Positions 60,354-64,000 of a stretch of 64,000 nt of DNA are shown in pieces. The DNA is from Salinilacustrithrix sp034522155 (GTDB lineage: Bacteria > Actinomycetota > Acidimicrobiia > Acidimicrobiales > Salinilacustritrichaceae), in assembly GCA_034522155.1 (NCBI GenBank), contig JAXHLP010000010.1, forward strand, positions 81,635 through 145,634. The letters run 5' to 3'. The stretch's first letter is position 1, and each line of letters begins with the position of its first letter. The translations under genes were made by a program, and so were the position numbers. The notes under the pieces are model-generated. The model ran no database searches and had not been told where the DNA came from. It worked only from the letters and a program-made list of their open reading frames with translations.

Positions 60354-61362
60354 TCAACTGCTCCCGTCGTCGCGACCGCAGCCGGCTTCGAGGTCGCGAC
60401 ACCTTCGCGCAAGCACACGGACACCTCCCGAGATCCCGTCGGGAAAAGAAGAGGACGATGATGATGACGAAGACGCCCAGGACGCCGACACGCCACTCCC
60501 CTTCGACCGGGGCCGCCTGATACAGCGCGACGTAGATGACGGTGCCGATCGCGGGCAGCGTACGGTGTACCCCCTCCCAGCGACGACGAGCAGTAGTATG
60601 GAGAGCAGTGCTTCGTGAAACGAGAAGAACTCCGGAACGATGAGCCGGAACGAGTAGCTCTGCAACAAGCCCGCCGCGCCCGCGACCACGGCACTCAGCG
60701 CGAATGCGAGGATCTTCACGGAGGCAGCGCGGATCCCCAGCGACGACGCCAACGTCTCGTTGTCGCGAACTGCCAGCATGGATTGACCTGCAGGCGACTC
60801 CGTAGGAAGACGGCGAGCGCGTGGAGGGTCACGAAGACGAGACAGGTGAGAGCAAAGAACCCGCCTGACCCGGAACCCAGGTCCCAACGGAGTCCTCCGA
60901 TGTCGACGACCGGGAGGTCTCCTCGGTCGACCAGCAGCCCTGCCGTTCGTCCCGCGGTGTCGGAGTTCACGATCACCGTGACGAACACCGCCGCGAAGCT
61001 GACTGAGAGGATCGCGAAGTAGAAACCGTCCAGTCGCATGGCCGCAAGGCCGAGAGAAGGCTGCACACCACGGCAGCGACGACCCCAGCGAGCACCGCTG
61101 GGAGGAGAGTCACGCCGTGCAGGCTGATCAGCAGGGTCGAGGTGTATCCGGCCACACCGCCCAGGGACAGCTGCGCGACCGACAGCTGGCCGGCGTAGCC
61201 CCAGACGATGTTGAGGCTCAAGGCCCACAGACCCCAGATCAGACCCGAGACAGCCCACTGGTAGTGCTGCAGGGTCCCCGAGAGCACGACCGGGATAACC
61301 AGCAGCAGCGGCCAGAGCATCGCTCCAGCCAGTTGGCCCCGCGTTCGCTGATGGCCGCTCAT
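60354..61362 (-). pseudogene. livM: ABC permease LivM, about four frameshifts
   Basis: From ATG 61362 (overlapping the livH stop): LWPLLLVIPVVLSGTLQHYQ, LSLNIVWGYAGQLSVAQLSL and GGVAGYTSTLLI; then LDGFYFAILSVSFAAVFVTV; then AVRDNETLASSLGIRAASVK, ILAFALSAVVAGAAGLLQSY and FSFHEALLSILLLVVAGRG; then a hydrophobic tail and PDGISGGVRVLARR. Shifts near 61060, 60775, 60570 and 60460. The conserved NETLASSLGI loop identifies LivM. Confidence 0.87.
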
Positions 61363-62222
61363 ACGCGCTCCGTGAGTGTGCCCACGATGCCCTGGGGTCG
61401 CGTGAGCAGGATGACGATGAGAACCGCGAGCGGCGCGAGCTGTGCTGCCGAGGTGGGCAGGTAAGCGATACTGAGCGCTTCCGCGAGGCCGACGCCGGCG
61501 CCGAGAAGCGTGCCACCGGTGGTTCCCACGCCACCGACGATGATGACGATGAATGCCTTCAGCACGAGGTTGTCGCCGAGCGCAGGCTCGACCGGAAGCG
61601 TCGTCCCGATGATCCCGCCCGCAACCGCGGCCAATCCTGCTCCAGCGACAAACGCCGCGGTACGCACGCGTAGCACCGGCACGCCTTGAAGCGCCGCTGC
61701 CTCTCGATCCTCAGCCGTGGCTCGCAAGAGCTTTCCCCACGGGGTGCGCGTGATCGCCAGCTGGGCAAGCCCCAATCCGACGATCGCGATCGCGACCACC
61801 AAGACCCGGTCCTTGGCAATGATCCCACCGAGAATGGTCACCGAGCCTTCCAGCATCGTGGGCAATGCCCGGGGGTCCGGTCCCCATTCGACGACGACAA
61901 TCGAGTCGATGATGCCGATGAGGCCGATCGAGATGATGAGGCCGCTAAGGGGTCGATCGATCACCCGTCGGAACAGGAGGAGTTCGAGGACGACTCCCAG
62001 CGCTGCTGTGATCACCGTGACCACTGCTATTGCTGGCCACAGTGACCATCCGGAGCTCACCAACTCGAACACCAGGTATGCGCTGAGGGTCAGCAGAGCC
62101 CCATGAGCGAAGTTGAGGACGTGCAGCACCCCGTAGACGATCGCCAGCCCGAAGGCGGCGAGTGCGTAGATCGCGGCGAGGAACAGGCCTGCAAAAAGGG
62201 TCTCGACCAGCAACTTGCGCAA
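61359..62222 (-). CDS. livH: ABC permease LivH
   Basis: A 287-residue, intact permease with eight or so helices: LFAGLFLAAIYALAAFGLAI, VYGVLHVLNFAHGALLTLSA, LSGLIISIGLIGIIDSIVVV and the conserved TAEDREAAALQGVPVLRVRT cytoplasmic loop. It pairs with LivM to carry branched-chain amino acids or, in catabolic clusters, aromatic or acyl substrates. It starts at TTG 62222 with GAGGAG just upstream. A hairpin lies between it and the binding-protein gene. Confidence 0.92.
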   Translation of the reverse strand: MRKLLVETLFAGLFLAAIYALAAFGLAIVYGVLHVLNFAHGALLTLSAYLVFELVSSGWSLWPAIAVVTVITAALGVVLELLLFRRVIDRPLSGLIISIGLIGIIDSIVVVEWGPDPRALPTMLEGSVTILGGIIAKDRVLVVAIAIVGLGLAQLAITRTPWGKLLRATAEDREAAALQGVPVLRVRTAAFVAGAGLAAVAGGIIGTTLPVEPALGDNLVLKAFIVIIVGGVGTTGGTLLGAGVGLAEALSIAYLPTSAAQLAPLAVLIVILLTRPQGIVGTLTERV

Positions 62223-62242
62223 TCTCCTCGGTCAACAGGATT

Positions 62243-62272
62243 CGATGGGGAGAGCATCGGCTCTCCCCATCG
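62243..62272 (-). terminator. intercistronic hairpin between binding protein and livH
   Basis: Perfect 12-bp arms CGATGGGGAGAG and CTCTCCCCATCG with a 6-nt loop. It follows the binding-protein stop by 13 bp. Such hairpins attenuate downstream genes or protect the upstream mRNA so that more binding protein is made. Confidence 0.75.
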
Positions 62273-62285
62273 CCTCCAGGAGGAT

Positions 62286-63569
62286 TCAGTTCCGTTCGAA
62301 TTCCTTGAAGACCACGTCTCCGTCTTCATAGAACGCCTGCTGATACGTGTAGTGCGCGAGGCCATCCTCGTCGAACTCGATGTCCATGACCTGCTCGGGC
62401 CACGAGGTAATAGAGGTCAACTCGGCCGCGATCGCCTCGAGGTCGTCGGCGGAGTTCGCCGCTTCCATCGCCTCAGCGAGCATGATGATCGGATCGTAGA
62501 ACGAGAGCGGCGAAGTACCCGATCGATGGAGGGTCCTCGCCATACTCGGAGTTGTAGGCCTCGCGATAGCCAGCAACGGCTGGATCGTCGGGATTGTCAA
62601 CAGCTCGGGTGACGATCTGCCAGGTGAACTGGTCGATCGCACCATCCGTCTCCGCCAGCGACGCTTGGCTGACACCAGCCGAGCCGAAGGCTGGCTCAGT
62701 GAAATCCAGCTGCGCGGCCTGGCTGAGGAATGGCCCCATCATGGAGTCCAGGTACGGGCCGACGACGAAGTCCGGGTCAGTTTCACGCATCGCTGAGATG
62801 AACGAGAGCGAAATCCCGTGTGTCAGGAGCGAACCGTTCGTTGTAGACGATCTCGACCCCGGCATCTTCGAAGCCCTCGGTCCAGATCGGCACCTGCGTG
62901 TCGCCGAGTGGGTCCTGGGGTGTCAGCATCGCGACGCGCTCCGGCTGGTACTCCTCGACGACTGCCTTGGCGAACTGGGCGTAACCGCCGTTCTCGCCGG
63001 CACTCGACGACTGCGTCCGGAACAGGAGGTTCCCTTCGGGCGTGCCGATGTACTTCTCGGCGGCGGTCGCGGGCGTGATCACGATCCGGTCGTCGCGGTC
63101 CTGCAATATGCCATAGGCGGTGTCGAACGAGCTCGACGAGACCGGGCCGAGGTAGAACTTCCGACCATCGTCGAGATGCTGCTGAACTGAGCGCTGCGCT
63201 CCGGCAGCTGTCGTTTCGTCGTCGATGATGTTGACCTCGAGCGGATGGTTCACCCCATCGATCATGACGCCGCCGTCAGCATTGACGACGTCGAGCGCGA
63301 GTTCGATGCCGCGTTCCCATTCTCGACCAAGCGTCGCTGCAGGGCCGGTAAGTGGCATCGTTCCCCCGAGGACGATCGGCTCGCCTTGAGCTCCCTCGCC
63401 GTTGCCTGAGTTCGTTGCCGTATCCGGTCCGCTCTCTTCTGCGCTGTCCGTCTCCGAGTCCCCCGCATGCGGCGAGCAACGCAGCGATCGTCGCAAGCAA
63501 CGCCACGACCAGCGGCATCCTTGTGTGCCGCGTCGGCAGGAAGCCTCTGCGGCCAGCTCGTGTGAACAT
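62286..63569 (-). pseudogene. substrate-binding lipoprotein of the Liv-type transporter, three frameshifts
   Basis: From ATG 63569 with AAGGGGG upstream: signal and lipobox MPLVVALLATIAALLAACGG. After a shift in a C5 run near 63470: EPIVLGGTMPLTGPAATLGR, EWERGIELALDVVNADGGVM, GRKFYLGPVSSSSFDTAYGI and AVVEEYQPERVAMLTPQDPL. After one near 62820: ETDPDFVVGPYLDSMMGPFL. After one near 62500: DPIIMLAEAMEAANSADDLE to the stop. The layout is a Peripla_BP_6 protein. The ligand is unknown. Confidence 0.85.
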
Positions 63570-64000
63570 CCCTGTCCCCCTTGTTGAAGCGCCATCTGGC
63601 GTAGTGCGGCGATCCCTGCGGACCCCGATGAATTCCACGCTTTCATCTTGGTCCGCGAAAGTCAAGCACGTGTCTGAATTAGTAGAGCGCCGAGTCTATG
63701 TCTGAGATTCGCACGGACTTGCCTTGTGGGTCGCTATCCAACGAACGACCTGAGAAGTGGGGCATCAAGCGAACCTGCCCGTCGGACATCCGGTTTCTGC
63801 ATCCGCAGCCGACGGCGCGCAACTCGAGGGAAGCACAGTGCTGCGCCCCACGAAGGCCCTCGTACCACTGTCGTACCACTGGCGACGTGTCAGCACGGTC
63901 TGTGACGGACAACGAGGGCTCGCCCGCCAGTCGAAGAGAACCGTGCCTGACCAGCGTTCCCCGGGATCACGCCGATCCACCTCGACCGCGTACACGGTGC
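63570..64000. other. terminal 431 bp, no gene recognised
   Basis: Only short frames are open, none with a recognised motif. An 11-bp direct repeat (TCGTACCACTG) occurs twice in tandem at about 63860-63881. A minus-strand TTGACT at about 63654 could be part of a promoter for the binding-protein gene, but no good -10 follows at the right spacing. A minus-strand frame open to the right edge (VEVDRRDPGERWSGTVLFDW) may be the end of a gene outside the window. Confidence 0.4.

Noticed and set aside
63570..64000. Integrase or att site ending a tRNA-Ser island
   Set aside because: No recombinase motif and no copy of the tRNA 3' end (GTTCGAATCCCAC) was seen downstream within the window.

Overview
The window reads as chromosome of a high-GC actinobacterium. 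Coding density is high, GTG, TTG and ATG starts are mixed, ATGA/GTGA/TGATG start-stop overlaps are common, and there are mycothiol- and F420-type families, a DevS/DevR-like pair, trehalose-6-phosphate synthase and a pair of serine tRNA genes. The gene mix (HTTM protein, TPR regulator-like protein, many acyl-CoA enzymes, HPP protein) would fit Acidimicrobiia, but that placement is inference from protein style only.

Region 1 (1-14.3 kb) looks like a hypoxia/nitrosative-stress island. It holds the end of an ADP-forming acyl-CoA synthetase-type protein, three universal stress proteins, a VIT1-like transporter, two convergent PNPOx-like flavoproteins, and a divergent DevS-like kinase and DevR-like regulator. 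A tightly overlapped operon follows: membrane subunit, molybdopterin oxidoreductase of the nitrate reductase type, 4x[4Fe-4S] subunit, Rieske protein, small membrane protein and HPP-family (nitrite-transporter type) protein. Next come a RIC-type iron-sulphur repair protein, a SufR-like regulator, a cupin and a CopD-like protein. A 14-bp motif close to GGGACCTTCGGCCC, resembling the DevR box, precedes several of these genes.

Region 2 (14.3-47.4 kb) is mixed core and accessory metabolism with almost every gene intact: cupin, DinB-like protein, TPR protein, ABC exporter, quinone oxidoreductase, acyl-CoA ligase, OtsA, sugar dehydrogenase, TauD-like dioxygenase, SurE, S9 peptidase, ferredoxin, a nuclease-less Mrr-type reader, flavin monooxygenase, single-chain 2-oxoacid dehydrogenase E1, CoA-transferase, ArsC-like protein, M20 peptidase, Tpx, MFS exporter, enoyl-CoA hydratase, a four-gene HTTM operon, GluQ and a secreted SLT protein. 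Two repeat families lie between genes: tandem hairpins at 17.6 kb, and a 74/75-bp tandem repeat found at both 20.5 and 37.8 kb.

Region 3 (47.4-64 kb) starts at tRNA-Ser(GCU) and tRNA-Ser(UGA). It encodes a phosphotransferase, a TetR regulator, a long minus-strand acyl-CoA catabolic operon (two acyl-CoA dehydrogenases, enoyl-CoA hydratase, amidohydrolase, AMP-ligase, DUF35 and thiolase pair, LLM oxidoreductase, SDR, DinB-like and DsbA-like proteins) and a branched-chain-amino-acid-type ABC transporter. Nearly every gene here is broken by frameshifts (about 35 in all; only the TetR gene and livH look intact), and one acyl-CoA dehydrogenase and one SDR are internally deleted. Either this end of the sequence is poorly corrected or the island is freshly decaying; sequence alone does not settle it.
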